Both the position numbers and the translations under genes were made by a program. Positions 11,059-22,147 of a stretch of DNA of 64,000 bases are shown here, piece by piece. The stretch lies in contig VKHL01000033.1 in assembly GCA_015146655.1 (NCBI GenBank), forward strand, positions 124,001 to 188,000, read 5' to 3'. Below the pieces are notes generated by a model. That model was given only the letters and a program-made list of their open reading frames with translations. It was not told the DNA's origin and did not search any database. Positions within the stretch are counted from its first letter, which is position 1, and each line of letters opens with the position of its first letter. Source of the stretch: Ochromonas danica (lineage: Eukaryota; Sar; Chrysophyceae; Chromulinales; Chromulinaceae).

Positions 11059-11573
11059 ATGCAGGCAGGAAATTCTCCAGTGAAAATACTGAAAGGGGAT
11101 AGTACCTTTGCTAAGCATGCTAATGTTGACTACAACAAGTAAGTGGTGCCCTTTCTACCTGTCTATTGCTTCAGTGTGATCAATCAAACGCATCTTTTGT
11201 TTTAGTGGAAAGAAGCTTATTTTTGCCGATGAAAACGGTTCGCAACTGGTGGAGGTAAGACTTTGTGCGACCTATTTGTATGCGGGTAGTATGAATGACG
11301 TGTAATATACATATGATATGTGTAGTCAGGCTTTGTTTTTCTGATTTAGCCAGTTGCATCTAATTCTATCTTATTTTGAGTGATTTGATTTTCTTCTCAC
11401 CTTCATGTTACTGTGTGTCGTATAGAATATATTTGTCACTCAACTTCATTATTCCAATAACGCGGACAGCCCAGAAGGCACAGAAGTACGGAAAGGCTGC
11501 TGTGTTATTTCATAGTTGTAATGGTTTCTATGTTGTGTACAGATTAATGTATAATGTGTTCGGCTTATTATAG
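11059..11573 (+). CDS. Possible small spliced gene of unknown function
   Basis: A tentative model. The ATG at 11059 opens MQAGNSPVKILKGDSTFAKH and runs to a good GTAAGT donor at 11139. A TTTTGTTTTAG acceptor at 11205 continues in frame (GKKLIFADENGSQLVE) to a GTAAGA donor at 11255. A third exon from about 11475 (KAQKYGKAAVLFHS, stop at 11573) keeps the frame; total 75 residues. Exons 1-2 look protein-like with consensus splice sites; exon 3 is uncertain, since an acceptor six bases upstream gives another frame. The frame is also open upstream of the ATG. Not recognised. Confidence 0.35.
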
Positions 11574-11886
11574 CTTGTTATGGGCTTTTCCTTTCCTCTC
11601 TTATAAATGTATCGAGGTGGTCAATATTGAAATGAATTACGTTCATGAAAGAGAAAATGTAGTGTTTATCACTTCACACTATGCTTATAATCCATTTTGC
11701 CATAAACCTCTCTCTCTGACTCAAGCCACATCATGTTGAGGTTTCCCGGAACCGGGTGGTTGATGTTCGTTTTGGTGGCTGAGCGCGCGCGTCCACAGGC
11801 GTCAGGCAGCAGCAGCCCACATCGCCAACTCGAACTGCCTGCCTTCAAACTCCAAGAAGATCTTTCAGGTTGTTCAAGAGAAAAAA
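11574..11886. other. Leader region of cysteine-rich gene copy 2
   Basis: About 310 bases with a locally GC-rich patch (~11745-11850) just before the cysteine-rich gene. It is not similar to the upstream region of copy 1, so the inverted duplication (or conversion tract) ends within the first codons of the gene. Probably promoter and 5' UTR. Confidence 0.4.
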
Positions 11887-12487
11887 ATGGCAGACGCTGC
11901 AAACGTTGTTCTTCAGGCTAAAGGTGCTGATGGTGAAGATGCTATTCCATTCTGTGGATGCGTTTGTTGCTTCTCTGCTTGCTATACTTCCTGGCCTCAA
12001 TGCTTTGGATGTGCTGGCAACTGCAATTGTCTCTGTTACCACTCCGTCTCTAAGGCTTGCAAGTTCCCTAACCCTGAGGATCCTGATGACAAGGATATTT
12101 GGTTCTTGTGCTCTCGTGGTAATGCTTATTTGGGTGAAATCAAGAACATTTGCTCGGTGAGTAGAATATGATTTGGATTTGGGTTTGGATTTGAAATCTT
12201 CTGACTGTTAATATTTGTTTGTTTTTAATGTCTGCTTTTAGTCTGCCACCCAGTGCTTCTGCTTGGACTATCGTCTCTCCGTCCCTCCTATTGACGAGAT
12301 TCCTTGCATGATCACGATCTGCTTCTTCACTGTAAGAAATGACTTCTGTTCTTTTAAGTATGTGAGTTAGAATGTGTTTCTAACCATTGTTTGTATGCTA
12401 CGCTAGTTGGTTTACAAGAGCAAGAACGTGATGCAGTTCTTCAAGAGTTTGAAGGATTTGGAAGCTGAAGCTGCTAAGGCCACTTAA
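11887..12487 (+). CDS. Small cysteine-rich protein, copy 2 (three exons)
   Basis: Exons 11887-12156, 12242-12331 and 12407-12487; 146 residues; introns of 85 and 75 bases. The mature sequence matches copy 1 (3750-4351, opposite strand) from about codon 14 (GADGEDAIPFCGC) to the stop. The first intron appears nearly identical between copies and the second is clearly related, which validates the splice model in both. N-termini differ (MADAANVVLQAK versus MADTANLVNKHN). Function unknown; the repeated Cys pairs suggest a metal-binding or lipidated protein, by inference only. The two copies face outward around the three membrane/PH genes as a ~7.5 kb-spaced inverted repeat. Confidence 0.85.
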
Positions 12488-13652
12488 ATGCTTGCTTTCC
12501 TATTTGTCCTTTATCGGTAACATCCCTCTATTCGATCATGTTGTCCGCAATTATTACTTCTTTTGAAGGTTTTGTCCTTATATTTGATACTTGAGTCACA
12601 TGAGTAGGATTTAAGAAAAGTGTTTAACAACCATAATAGAATATTATGATCCTGGATCAGTAGATTTGCTTTTATTAGCAAGTAGTTTGTTTTTCATTTG
12701 TGTAGGCTTGGCGGGATTTGTTCTATTTATGAATATTTGAAGGTGTTACATGCGACTTTCAGCAAACAAACAACAAAGAAGTTTATGCTTTTAAACACTG
12801 GTCGCCCGTTTCCGCACAAGACAACAATTTTCCCAATAAATGAGGAATAGCAGAAAAATTAGGTTGATAACATTGACATGCATGCACCACATAGATTGTC
12901 TGACAAGAATTTAAAAGAATCTGGGGATATATGGAAAGACCTTGACAGTGAGGCTAGAATGTCATTGTTGCTTATTTTTATCCAGTAACATTAATCGCTA
13001 GTGGATACTTATTATTAAGTCTAAACCAGTCATTGACCCAGTCATTGATACTAGCAAATTGAAAGATCATTAGTCAACAAGCGAGCTGTTATTAGATATA
13101 AGAGTTTTTTTCTATTCTATTGGAATGGAGAGTTGTAAGAGATGCTGCTATTAAGTCATCTCCACCCCCAACTATTCAACATCACTATTAATGCAATGCT
13201 ATTATTGTTGGTATTGTTATGATGGTGAAAACATGGAAAAGTGTCTTTAGCCAAACTTAATGCAATAATGCGTAGAAGAACAATTGAGTTGTACAAATGC
13301 TCCATTCTGCATAACAAACAAACCTTAACCTTTACTCCAACCCTGATTAGCTAACCCCAACTGACTTCAGCCCACACTCTAAACCCAACTAATCAACTAA
13401 CCTTTACACTGACCCTCACTCTATCTATGACCCCACACCACACCCTCACCCTGATCTTAACCCTAAAGTAAACATAATTCATTCTTATTTAAATATGCTG
13501 AAATCGAAAACAGGACATGGACATGGTAAACAGGAACGGGTTTTTAATAAGACTATCATCACTCGAAGCGTCATGTTGTACTTTAGTACACCCTTGAAGG
13601 TTAACTATTATTGTATTGCGTTGGCCTAGCTCTGTTTTGATGATTTGATTGT
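12488..13652. other. Intergenic region with degenerate telomere-like tract
   Basis: 1.2 kb without a supported gene. The main visible structure is the C-rich tract at 13320-13470. The stretch immediately upstream of 13653 should hold the promoter of the proteasome-like gene. Confidence 0.45.
13320..13470. repeat. Degenerate C-rich tract resembling decayed CCCTAA repeats
   Basis: The plus strand is a string of units such as AACCTT, AACCCC, AAACCC, ACCCTC and CTTAACCCTAAA with almost no G. This looks like a heavily decayed telomeric (CCCTAA)n array or a C-rich satellite. A short perfect TTAGGG run also occurs at 56913. Confidence 0.4.
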
Positions 13653-14549
13653 ATGACCAGAAACAAAGAGGAAAAAATGATTTTCTATCAGATAAAATTC
13701 ATCCTATCTATTATACTCATCTTTCTTCCTAGTCTAACTAGGGGAAGATATAATAATGATAATCATGGAGTAGGCAGTTTATTATTCAATGATGAAGGAC
13801 GTATTCTTCAATTAGAATATGCCCAACAAGCAGCACAAAATTATGGTCATCCTTTCCTTGCTGCTGTTTGTCAAGATGGTGTTGTACTATTTAGTCATTC
13901 TCGTCAACCTATCGATCGTCATCATCAGAGAGGTTTGAGGTTAATTAAGACATCTCAACGGTGGTCTATTGCACCAAAAGTATTACATCGTCTTCATCAT
14001 GATCTAGCATGTACTTTAAGTGGATTTCCTGCTGATAGTGATTACGTCTTACAACATCTTCATATGATTGTTAGTGAACATTATCAACTTTTTGGTGAGA
14101 ATGTACCTATTAAGAAAGTTGCTAACAAAGTAGCAGAATGGATTTATGAACATGGTCTACCTAAGCAAGATAGTCGTCCATTAGCTATCAATCTTTTGCT
14201 TTGTCAAGCAAAGCCATTACCTATGATATGTAGTGTTACTAATAGTGGTAGTGTGGAAGGATTGGGAAGAGGTGCTATCTTAGCTTCATGGGAACTGGGA
14301 AGTGATGCAAACAGGAAACGCTCAAGAGCTTTCGAAGACGTTGAAGATGATGAAGAGAAGTTGAAGAAGAATGATAAGCAAGTGGATGCAAATGATGATG
14401 AGGAAAGAGGTAGTCTGAAGAGTATCTATAGTCAACTTTGTAAGTTGGATCTTGCTTCATTGAACTGTGCGAAAGTGAAGAGTGAGATAGTGATGGGAGA
14501 AGATGTGGAAGTGAGTTACATAACAATTGAAGGCTTACAAAGTCTATGA
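13653..14549 (+). CDS. Proteasome alpha-type subunit-like protein with N-terminal signal peptide
   Basis: 298 residues, no intron. After a hydrophobic leader (MIFYQIKFILSIILIFLPSL from the second Met at 13677, preceded by a short basic stretch) comes the alpha-subunit signature DEGRILQLEYAQQAAQNYG, equivalent to the FSPEGRLxQVEYAxEA motif of 20S alpha subunits. A recognisable Ntn-hydrolase-fold body follows: QDGVVLFSHSR, TLSGFPADSDYVLQHL, a YELFGENVPIKKVAN-like segment, then RPLAINLLLC and GSVEGLGRGA. An acidic insert (EDVEDDEEKLKKND) lies near residue 230. Canonical alpha subunits are cytosolic or nuclear and never carry a signal peptide, so this paralogue should enter the ER or, in a complex-plastid alga, the periplastid space. 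Whether it assembles into a 20S ring is unknown. Confidence 0.75.
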   Translation: MTRNKEEKMIFYQIKFILSIILIFLPSLTRGRYNNDNHGVGSLLFNDEGRILQLEYAQQAAQNYGHPFLAAVCQDGVVLFSHSRQPIDRHHQRGLRLIKTSQRWSIAPKVLHRLHHDLACTLSGFPADSDYVLQHLHMIVSEHYQLFGENVPIKKVANKVAEWIYEHGLPKQDSRPLAINLLLCQAKPLPMICSVTNSGSVEGLGRGAILASWELGSDANRKRSRAFEDVEDDEEKLKKNDKQVDANDDEERGSLKSIYSQLCKLDLASLNCAKVKSEIVMGEDVEVSYITIEGLQSL

Positions 14550-15076
14550 CGTTGGTGAGATAATGGTAGATTATATACTGTGTCAAAACTATGAGTAACC
14601 ATTAGTCACAGTAATCCAAGCAACAATCCATAAATTTCTTCTTGCTAATGCCATACATACAACAACACATTTGAAAATATTACACACTAGATGCTAACGA
14701 TAGCACCATAATAAAAGAGGATCTCTCTTAATCGCGAGAGTATTAGGAGGGAGGCAGTGAAAGTGTGTGTCGGGCACCGAACAAGTTGTTTCTCTCTTAC
14801 TCTTTCCCCAACTTGTCCTGCCTGAGAATAGATTAAGTAGATTTTGTATTTATTGGGAGTGCCATTACATTTGCTGGGATTTTACCACTTTTCCCCTCCA
14901 CTTTTCCCCACTTTGAGATCAACAAGTCAAAATAATCGAAAATGGGATGAGATGATGAAGAGAGGAAAGGATGATGAATGAGGAAAGAAGGATTGACCTA
15001 GTCATCTTAGGTACTCTCTTAGTTGGGAGTATTGGCATCCTTCTTCATCACAATCAAATTCTCTCTGGTTTTGGTC
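14550..15076. other. Spacer upstream of glycosyltransferase copy A
   Basis: 527 bases with no supported gene; pyrimidine-rich stretches near 14785-14815 and 14890-14915. The reading frame of copy A is open upstream of its first ATG (15077). Confidence 0.4.
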
Positions 15077-18000
15077 ATGCCGTCTTCTCCTCTTCCAATA
15101 ATGCAATGCTCACGTCATTATTATGCTTCATTCTTACTTACTTTCGTCTGTTACCTTCTCTTCGGTTTTATTATCAGTGCTTCTAGCACACCAGATCCAT
15201 CTATGGTAGGGAACCACTCTCGTGGCGCCTGGTCATCTTTCTATCAACGCCAGTTAGGAGTCTTACTCACTAGATTTCAAGGGGAAATTCTCTATTCGTC
15301 AGAACATACTGTGTTCTATGATTTAAATGGGCAGACAGATGGTCCCCATAATCTCTATCAAATTGCTAGTACTGAAATTAAGAAAGAGTTAGTGAATGTT
15401 CATGTGAAGAAGATCACAGTCGATCCCAGCATGAATTGCTCTCTGACTCTTGGTCAAGAATCTATGAAAGGAATGAAAGTTTTCAAGCTTTCACAAAATC
15501 CTCCTCTTCTCTATGAGAAGGAGAAGATGCCTTTCATATTCCCGAGGAAGAACACGACGAGCTTTGAAGTGGAATTATCACCTTTACGATCTCATCATAT
15601 TCCATTGAGCGATCCAACCAAGAAGATGTTGATCGTCTATACGACTTGTAATCATCTACCTATGACAATCTTATCCTTGCAATATATGAGATTGCCAAGT
15701 TCCATCGTCGATCTTCTGATTGTTGATGATCATTCCACGGATGGAACTGTGGAGTATTTGAGGAAGAAAGGGTTCGCAGTAATTAGTAAACCTCGTGCAA
15801 CTGGGTTGACAGATAGTTGGAATATTGGTTATCGATTCGCTGTCATGATGGGATATCCGTCTATCTTATTCACGAATAATGATGTCTTGCTGACAGCTGG
15901 TTCGCTTGGATTGATTCATTCTTCTATGGTTCACCACACGATGGTTGTTCCCTTGACGACAGAGAAAGGAGCTGGTCATAACCCTGCACAGGTAGAACTT
16001 GTATATTTGTATCTCTCTCTTTCTCTCTCTTCTCTTCTCTGGTGGATTGGTTACTAAATCAAGTCGTGTGTGATGTTGGTTTGTTAGTCTATTAGTAGAG
16101 CTCTTCAATTGCATGATAACATGGCTCCTTATTTAGAAGATATCACACAAGCAGACAGTATCCAAGCAACGTTGGCAAGAAAATTCTCTCATGCTAACAA
16201 AAGTGAGTCTCTGACTCTGCTGCAATTGTCATATGACTTGTTTCCTAATCATTTTTGTCATAATCTAGATGGGAGTGTTGTTTGCAAGGCCGTTCCCTCC
16301 AGATATCATAGCAAACCAAAGTTTAATGGCTTTAGCTTTGCTGTGAACACGGAACGTATAGCACCTGCAGCCTATAAAAAAGATAAATACCTGTTTGATC
16401 CTGGAGATGTTATTGTTGGCCAAGAGGATCATCTCATGAGCAGAATGAAGAAAGCTAATTTGCAGCCAATGATATTGTATTGCGTCTTCCTTTACCATTT
16501 CAAGTCAGTCACTGTATCTGCCGCCTCATCTGAAGCAGTAGTGCAGAAGTTGAAGGATAAGAAAGTTCGAATAGATTCTTCCAGAACAAGCCCGATCATT
16601 AAGCTGCAGTATCAAGATAGTAAGAATCACATGGTCTCTAAAACAATCGATATTCGTGAGGATTTGAGTTGGTATCACCCAGAAGCGCAACAGAAGCAAG
16701 GATTGAAATTGCAGAGAGTGGGAGAGAACAACACAAGCCAACAACTTGCCGTATGCTCTGGAGAAATGCCTTTTCCTCAAGTTCCTCTCTGGACACCTTC
16801 CTCCTTACCACCTTCTAATCTCTTATGGGGTGATGTTATTACTGATTCTTATTGTATCTATCCAACACATTGGTCTTCTCGATGTTCCAATCTTTCGCCA
16901 CTCTTCTCCAAGTCCTTCTCTGAGGACGACGTGGGTGCTCCCAAGTCAAAAGATGGAGGCAGTGTCATTTCTCCTGTTGTTATCGCCATCGCAACGTCAG
17001 GTGAGAGCTCTTATTTGTTTCTTTGCTTGTTTATCTTTGCATCGAATTGAGTAACTAATAGATTTGATAATATTATTTTCACAGATCCCATCAAGTATCC
17101 ATCGGCTGGTGATATCTTCACGGCCTATGAACTGGGCCAAGCATTACAGGCTCGTTTTAGTAATGTTCAAATTCGTTATCTTCGCCGTGGCCCACAATGG
17201 TATGCAGTGGAACATCTTTACGATGTTGATGTGCTCCTCACCCTGCTGGATGAATACGATCTATCCAAGATTCAGCCTCTTTACCAAACCATTCCGAAGG
17301 CTCGATCAGGTTCTCCTGGACCTTCCGTTTTAACCTGCAACGACAGTATCGTTAATGGCACTCTTGGAGATCCTTCTTGGTTTCACTTAAAGCTGCATTT
17401 GAAGCCCAGCTTGATTACCATTGCATGGATGCGGAACTGGTTTCAGCGATGGCTTATGAGGCCTTGGTTTGGACAATATGATCTTCTCCTGACCAGTTCT
17501 GTACTTTCCAAGTCATTCTTTGATCAGATTTCTTCCACGGTGGGGTTTTCTTCTCATTGCTCAATAAATTGTCCTAGTATGCGAGATCGGCAAGGTGTCT
17601 TCAATCGGCGAGCCGTTGTGGAGACTTTGGTCTTTCCAATAGCCACGAGTGTTCATGAAGAGTCAAAAGCGAATAGGAAACGAAGAGAGAGGAGCAGTGT
17701 ACAATGGTTTCGTAGCATGTTCACTGTTCGTAATCAAGGTCGGCCTATCTCGACGTCAAATACCTTTGTTCTTTACAAAGCGTTTATGAACATGGCAGGC
17801 ATGCAGCACATCAGCAACAAGCGTGAAGTGAATCTGTCTTCCTGGACTGCTCAAATCTTTTCGGGGATTGACTACATGTTCACTGGTTCTTATCACTTTT
17901 CTTGGCGTGATATAATGTCCTTTGATCCATCTACTATTCCAATGTGGAAAGGTCGAATACTTGGTAATGGATGGTCAAATGCACCAAATATGAGTGCTTG

Positions 18001-19579
18001 GGCGGAAATCAGCATAGGCCTTTTGCCTTACGAAATGGTGAAAGAGGTGAGGCGAAGTAAATACACTGCCATCTAATCCATTCTGTTTGTATTGATTGCA
18101 AGCATTGCATGTCTTAACTCATTCAACAGGCGTACAAAGTAGTCAAGATTGTGGTGGACGATGCTAACCATGTGACTGGTCCCTGGGGAAGTGTGAACTC
18201 ACGTGTGTTCGACGCCTTAGCTGCGGGAGCATTGGTTGTTTCGAACGGAGCATTTGGGATATACGAGCTGTTTGGAGAAGCTCTCGAAGAAGCCGATCTG
18301 CCTATGCCCATCTATACGTCTGGACAAGAGTTGGCTGCGACCATTGACTTCTTCCTTCGAAATGAGAATATCCGCTTGCGCGTGGTGGAGGTGATGAAGA
18401 AGGTTGTGGTGGAGAAGCACTCCTATTCGATACGAGCTGAGCAGTTGGCGGGTATCATCAAGCGATCATTCCATCTTGATCTTGTTCCAAGAGTTGAAAG
18501 TCATTGGGCCACCACAGCAGATCAATCACTCCATGGAATGAGTTCGACATGGTTGGATGAATCGGACACCTTCTCAAGCATTCCAGAATCTACTTCAGGT
18601 GATTATCCATGACGCTGTTTCCATCTGCATGGCCCATGGAGATAGTTCTCACTCTTTGCATGTTTGAAACACAGGATCCAAAGACCATGACATTGTTCAC
18701 GGTCCTGACGATTCCGCTCTGTTTGGCAATGCTTCTTTGCAAGCCTTGAATGGACCCAACTCCACTTATTCGGAAAGTGAAGAGACTCGCAGTAGTCTTT
18801 GTGTGGGAGTTCGAACCATGCCAAGTCAAATGGACTGGCTTTACATCTTTGTCAAATCTCTGCTTGTACAATATCAGAAATCTGTTTGGAGGTCGAGAAT
18901 CGACTTGAATATCCTATTGGTAGACACTGAGGCCAATAGCACTTTCATCGAACCTCTCTTTCAGCTCGTGGATCGACTTAACCGGGAAGGCGGAGGCGAA
19001 AAGCCATTGGTGGAAGCTCTCGCCTCTTCTCAGACGAGCAAGTACCAAAATCCTTTCTATGGATATGACTTCACTGATCGATTGTTGAAGTTCATGTTGA
19101 TGCGTTATCAACTCCATGAGGCTGTTTATCCCAATCCCAGCACCAATGATGGCAATATGCCGAAGAAGTCGCGACGCTCGAAAAGTGCTTCCCTTCGAGT
19201 GCCGCCATGTAGTTGGATCATGTTCACAAATGGAGATAATATGTACCATACAACATGGTTCGATAAGGTGGCGCCTGCTATGCTAGATAAGCAACTGGAA
19301 ATCATAGGATGGGACTTTATTACACATCATCCTCGTGGTCCTCAGAATGATATTCCAAGCCACCACATTAGTATGGAATTGAAGCGTGGTTTTGTTGACC
19401 TGGCCAGTGTGATGGTTCGCGCTGACCAGTATCTTAAACGAAGCACAGTATTCTTACCAGATGCCATGATAACGGATGATCTCCATGCCCGTGACTACTT
19501 TGTGGTTAAGCAGCTCGCAGCTTGTCTACCACCACATAGTGTTAAGATCATTCATCAATGCCTTTTATTTCATCAGTAA
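15077..19579 (+). CDS. Three-module glycosyltransferase, tandem copy A (six exons)
   Basis: Exons 15077-15991, 16088-16202, 16269-17000, 17085-18046, 18130-18598, 18675-19579; 1,365 residues; all five introns are GT-AG and the frame closes. An N-terminal hydrophobic segment (~13-36) acts as signal anchor or signal peptide. Module 1 (~180-430) is GT2-like: KKMLIVYTTCNH, LIVDDHSTDGT (~215), FTNNDVLL (~265) and an ED pair in VGQEDHLMSRM (~394). Module 2 (~585-1015) resembles CgeB-type Glyco_trans_1_2 (GT4 fold): ATSDPIKYPSAGDIF, then SRVFDALAAGALVVSNGAFG (~930-950). Module 3 (exon 6) looks GT-A-like with WIMFTNGDNMYHTTWF (~1245). Probably a Golgi enzyme building complex glycans; substrates unknown. 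Intron 2 (66 bases) is in frame without a stop. Relative to B-D it lacks six residues (ISFLYKKM region) and has unique segments in exons 3-5. Confidence 0.85.
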
Positions 19580-20798
19580 CGATATTACCGAGGATGGTGA
19601 AGATTTTGCATTTGTGCAATAGAATTTGGTGAGGTTTGTAGTGGTGTGTGCAATTTAACGGAAATAAAATAAACTGTCGATCAAAGTTGCCAAGGTTTGT
19701 GATTAGCTCGTTCAAGGGGTGGTAAAACGGTTCTACGTGGCCGGTTACGAGTGTATAAAGTGCTGATCATCGCGTTTAATTTTGTTGATTGCAGGGGTTC
19801 TACTTCTGTTCTTGTGGCTTCGGTGTCTTTGTAGGTTTGTCGGGATTGTTTAAGCGCCACACTTTGTAGGCAGCAGCAGGTAACTTTCGATCTACATAGA
19901 AAGAAGCAGTTCATAAAGATAAGAAAGCTGATCTTCATCAAGTAATAACCCTACCACTTGCACTATTCAGGCCAAATACTAGAAAAGAAGTAAAAGTCAT
20001 TGTAAGAACAATAAGCAGTGGTAATTTGTTCTGTGGATTCTTCTTATTCATGTCTCACTCACTGTTGATTTCTTTCCCCAATACGAGCTGTGTATTTTGA
20101 CTGGAATGGAGTGGAATTTGATTATGAGATGGTGAGAAATTGGATGACTCGGTGGATGGCAGAAAGAAACTGAAAAACAATCGAGGGACAAGAGAAGATG
20201 TGTGTGGGTCTGAAGCGCGTTTCTGACGAAAAGTTTCATATCAAATCTAACCTCAAGTGCTGCGGATCATATCGATCTTTTGGGTTCTATTAACATTGCA
20301 TGTACTGTAGTCTCTAACTTACGTTAGATGGCCGTGTAGCGCATTATTAGCATGTACTAGCTAGCTAACTGTTGCGGAGCACCAAAGCTATTCAGCCACT
20401 TCAACAGCATCAACAAGGCCACTCCTGAGTTTAGATAAACTTCGCTTAGTTTGTTGCTAAACAGCAAGTAAGCTGGAGTTTGGTAATACTAACATATGAT
20501 TCAATAGGACCAACCAGATGAAATATGGTCATCATGAAGCAAGGCACGAGATATGATGGCAGTTTCAGCTTCCACTGGAAATTCTTGAAGTTCTCCATTC
20601 TTGAAGTCCTATTACCATGAAAGGCTTGCAATAATCACAGCATGGTTAGCCAAGTGTATCCGTTATAATCTAATTGTATGGATCGCTATGTTATCGTTAG
20701 CTGACAACACAAATAGAACTGACAACTGAAAGTAAAGTCGACGTTGAAATGGGTAGGAATTAAAACACTGCTGCGGAAGATTAAGAGATTTCCTCTTT

Positions 20799-20933
20799 AC
20801 TTGCTATCCTCGAAGATGATGGCAAGCTTGCACATACTCTGCGTCTGAGCCTTCTTGGGGAACGAGATGGACAGCACGCCTTGCTTGAGCTTTGTCTCGG
20901 CAGTGGCATTCCCAGGCAGGCGAATCTTACGCT
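20799..20933 (-). pseudogene. Small heat-shock protein (Hsp20) C-terminal fragment
   Basis: The minus strand reads RKIRLPGNATAETKLKQG then VLSISFPKK and ends at a stop about 15 residues later. This matches the alpha-crystallin domain end (RxFRLPxNxD...LKxGVLxIxxPK). An AG directly precedes the CGT codon, so it could have been a last exon, but nothing upstream on this strand encodes the rest of the domain and the direct repeat starting at 20952 abuts it. Base composition is more GC-rich than the surroundings. Most likely a broken 3' remnant. Confidence 0.6.
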
Positions 20934-20951
20934 AGACCTTACCAAAGAATA

Positions 20952-21180
20952 GATTACTTCGTACCTACTCTCCTTTTATACCAAGGTTAAAACAGGCCAT
21001 CACAAGGATTAAGATGGATATATGTCGCACGGTAGCTTGCCAAGGATTGGATTGTCCTGGTTCTCTTATATTCGTTTTTGGCTGATTCTAACTGCTTTTT
21101 ACATGTTATAAGTTCCACTGTAGAGCTAATGATAAACCAAGTTAGAGATTAGCCAGGGGTCAAACCTCCCATGACGCGCG
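20952..21180. repeat. Intergenic direct repeat, unit 1 (A-B spacer)
   Basis: About 225 bases strongly similar to 27121-27342 in the B-C spacer, beginning GATTACTTCGTACCTACT and ending near AACCTCCCATGA, with scattered substitutions and small indels. No open frame is conserved. It is either part of the ancestral duplicated gene unit or a dispersed element. Confidence 0.75.
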
Positions 21181-21319
21181 GTGGTGTGACTTTTAAAAGC
21201 TTTCAAGGACCTTTTCGTTCCAGAGTTGGAGGTCTTTTATCGGCGATATCCATAGTCTTTTATCGACGGGAAAATCATCCTACTGGATATGGAAGATAAG
21301 AGAGAGCAAAAGAAAACAC

Positions 21320-21620
21320 AGAAAAAGATGATCCCATAGCCCTTTGTTTCTCAACAATGCCGCCCTTCTTCACATCGTCCACTATCATGTGACATTTGAA
21401 GTACGGGTCCAAAACATAAGCCAGCCAAATGTTGTCAGGCAAATACAAAACCCCATTCGTGGTGAATAAGCTCTTATAATATTAGATCATAGTCAGCGGA
21501 GTGGTGAATTATCATGTGCTTCGTGAGCCCTGACGTGCTTCCATCTGTTCGTGGGACCTTAAAGCTCACCTTCTTGCACTCTTCGTTGTTGCAATAGGCA
21601 TACCCCTAACTAGTGCTGAA
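21320..21620 (-). mobile_element. hAT-type DNA transposon remnant (BED zinc finger plus transposase fragment)
   Basis: On the minus strand a BED-like zinc finger is readable: CNNEEC, then GSTSGLTKHMIIHH (Cys-x4-Cys ... His-x4-5-His spacing). A stop follows, and then in another frame LYLPDNIWLAYVLDPYFK, which resembles the LDPRFK region near the C-terminus of hAT transposases. The middle of the transposase is missing and the pieces are out of frame, so this is an inactivated internal-deletion relic. No terminal inverted repeats or target duplications were found by eye. Confidence 0.45.
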
Positions 21621-22147
21621 ATACCGGCTCCAGACTGACATTATTTTAAGTAGGTATCTTATTTGGATACAAAGTCAAGCTCTTCGCGACTGAAGATGAA
21701 CGGTGATGGCGTCTTTCGATACCGTATCAAAAAAGATCCGAACGACACCGACTGTACTGTAACTAGATAGAGGTCTTGAAAATCGTTTGGTTTTGGCTAG
21801 GGCCTTTTGTATCGGTCGGAAAAAGCCGAACCTCGATGCAATTACGGGTTACTTAATTGAAGTCTAATTTACGATGCGATTTTAAAGTCTAACTTCGTGA
21901 TTTTAATGTAATTTATTACTTTCCTAAAAAGTTTGGAAGAGCAAAACAGTCCATATCGGCGGTATCGTGTCGGGTCAAAAGCGATACGATACAGCACCAA
22001 GACGCTCTTCTTCTTTCTACAGTACGGTGTCGCCTTCCAACGGCAGGAAACGTTCGGGCACTCAACTTCACCAACAAAGTAAAACAACACCGAAATCAAC
22101 AGTCACTGGTACCCATTCAAACTAACTGATTCTCCTCTTCTAAGACA

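Larger units (their letters stand above)
19580..22147. other. Spacer between glycosyltransferase copies A and B
   Basis: 2.6 kb. It holds the 3' flank shared with copy B (19580-19670), a more distal stretch (about 20128-20235) resembling the proximal 3' flank of copy D (about 38652-38770), a small-HSP 3' fragment, a repeat shared with the B-C spacer, and a BED/hAT transposon remnant. No intact gene. Confidence 0.6.

Noticed and set aside
21700-22030. GATACGATAC/GTATCG-rich spacer text, with a similar motif near 33918-33962
   Set aside because: Short shared words only; no consistent repeat unit or ends could be defined by eye.
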